A DNA stretch of 8,060 nt from CBDVBL01 sp965555375 (lineage in GTDB: Bacteria; Zixibacteria; MSB-5A5; UBA10806), in assembly GCA_965555375.1 (NCBI GenBank), contig CBEWDL010000150.1:1-8060 (forward strand), read 5' to 3'. Numbering within the stretch: position 1 is the first letter of the stretch; the number at the start of each line of letters is the position of its first letter. Both the position numbers and the translations under genes were made by a program. Shown in pieces: positions 7,173 through 8,060 of this stretch. The notes beneath the pieces are model-generated. The model saw nothing but the letters and a program-made list of their open reading frames with translations. It made no database searches and was not told where the DNA came from.

Positions 7173-8060
7173 GAATTGTTTCTTTGTCCTAGCTCTGGAA
7201 AAGCTGGAAATAACAGGGGATTTGGATAAAGGAGATAAAATATCAAACGAACTATATATTACCAACAACATGGATATTATAAGAGAACATACTAGCCATG
7301 ATTTCGAATCTATCATAGGCAAATTGGAATATGAACATATTTTCGACTGTGGAACAATAGTCCATGGTTTTCACAATATACAATATGGCAACGAAAATCT
7401 TAGTCAACTTCTGATAGTTTATAATATTAGGCAAGTGCAGAATTTCCTAACCTCATTGTGGCTAAGTTACGACAATGCTGTCGATTTTAATTTAGGCTTT
7501 TTGGAGGTTAGTGAAAGCTATAAACCACCTATGATTTCCTCTAACAATATAGCGGTCTCTTATTCAAATTCTAAGGGATTAGATGACCTTCTCACATTAA
7601 ACAGAGAGCAACTAAGGGATACGCGCTTAAATAGGTTGAATCTTTGGGGGAATTTCCCTGATTTTTCTTCCACGTTGGATACAGATCTGCTTGACTACGC
7701 CCAATATAATCGGTCATTAAAACCTTTTAGAATAGACGATAGCTTAAATAGGTGTTTCTTTTATTTGAATTTTGCACGGTCAGAAACATTATTACCTGTT
7801 AAAATCTCTCAATATTGCATTTGTCTTGAATGCTTATTTAGTACTGATACCACGGAGCTTGCACATAAAGTTTCGGAAAGAGTTGCCTTTTTCTTGGAAT
7901 CTGAGGGATTCAATAAGCTAGAAGTTTACAACGATGTAAAAATCGCTTATAAGATCAGAAGTTCAGTAGTGCATGGTTCAATAATGCCCAAAAAAGCAAA
8001 AGATTTAGATTCGATTTCAGAGAAATGTGATATTTATTTGAGAAAGTCGATTTTGAAAAT
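7165..8060 (+). CDS. Apea-like HEPN domain protein, 3' end beyond the window
   Basis: The frame runs open from ATG 7165 to the window edge, 298 codons, with no stop, so the gene is incomplete here. Residues 1 to about 200 form an alpha/beta N-terminal part I do not recognise. From about 210 the protein matches the HEPN_Apea pattern: a helix ISQYCICLECLF with conserved Glu222, a helix AHKVSERVAFFLE (about 235-247), then AYKIRSSVVHGS with Arg265-x4-His270, the R-x4-H motif of HEPN ribonucleases. HEPN RNases cleave RNA in toxin-antitoxin, abortive-infection and CRISPR-linked systems, but many Apea-type proteins are uncharacterised, so RNase activity and defence are inference. The ATG overlaps the rarA stop by 8 bases (ATGAGTAA), with an SD at 7151-7157. 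The gene is AT-rich and uses AT-ending codons, unlike rarA, a sign of transfer. Partners may lie beyond the window. Confidence 0.8.

Overview
The window looks like a chromosomal segment of a Gram-negative bacterium of the FCB superphylum, probably one of its uncultured phyla outside classical Bacteroidota (a Zixibacteria-like origin would fit). The main clue is the secreted repeat protein at 3585-5690, which ends in a type IX secretion (Por/T9SS) C-terminal sorting domain with an FPNP motif. Most genes have moderate to high GC. The last one is clearly AT-rich. The lineage call is inference from domain content, not from any marker gene.

Layout, left to right: (1) a compact plus-strand operon at 44-808: a DUF302 protein, a small Cys-containing membrane protein and an FmdB-type zinc-ribbon protein, with the first two overlapping and the second ribosome-binding site inside the preceding gene. 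It ends in a good intrinsic terminator. (2) A 358-base gene-free stretch (809-1166) holding that terminator and four more inverted repeats in a row. (3) A short SagB-type nitroreductase (1167-1760) abutting, end to end, a convergent HAD phosphatase (1761-2474, minus). (4) A signal peptidase I homologue (2635-3318) that keeps the fold signatures but has lost both residues of the Ser/Lys catalytic dyad, followed by an in-frame 81-codon coding-like stretch with no start codon. (5) A large minus-strand secreted protein with 14 LVIVD-like repeats, probably two seven-bladed propellers. (6) rarA (5856-7172), divergent from it, with a strong promoter so close to the ATG that its mRNA may be leaderless. 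(7) An AT-rich gene (7165 to the window end, incomplete) overlapping the rarA stop and encoding an Apea-like HEPN protein with an R-x4-H motif typical of HEPN ribonucleases.

Most of the window is housekeeping or envelope genes rather than one pathway. The two places most likely to hold something undescribed are the pseudo-signal-peptidase and the HEPN gene at the right edge. The HEPN gene looks horizontally acquired and may be the first gene of a defence or toxin module continuing beyond the window. No tRNA, rRNA, CRISPR array or insertion sequence was seen.
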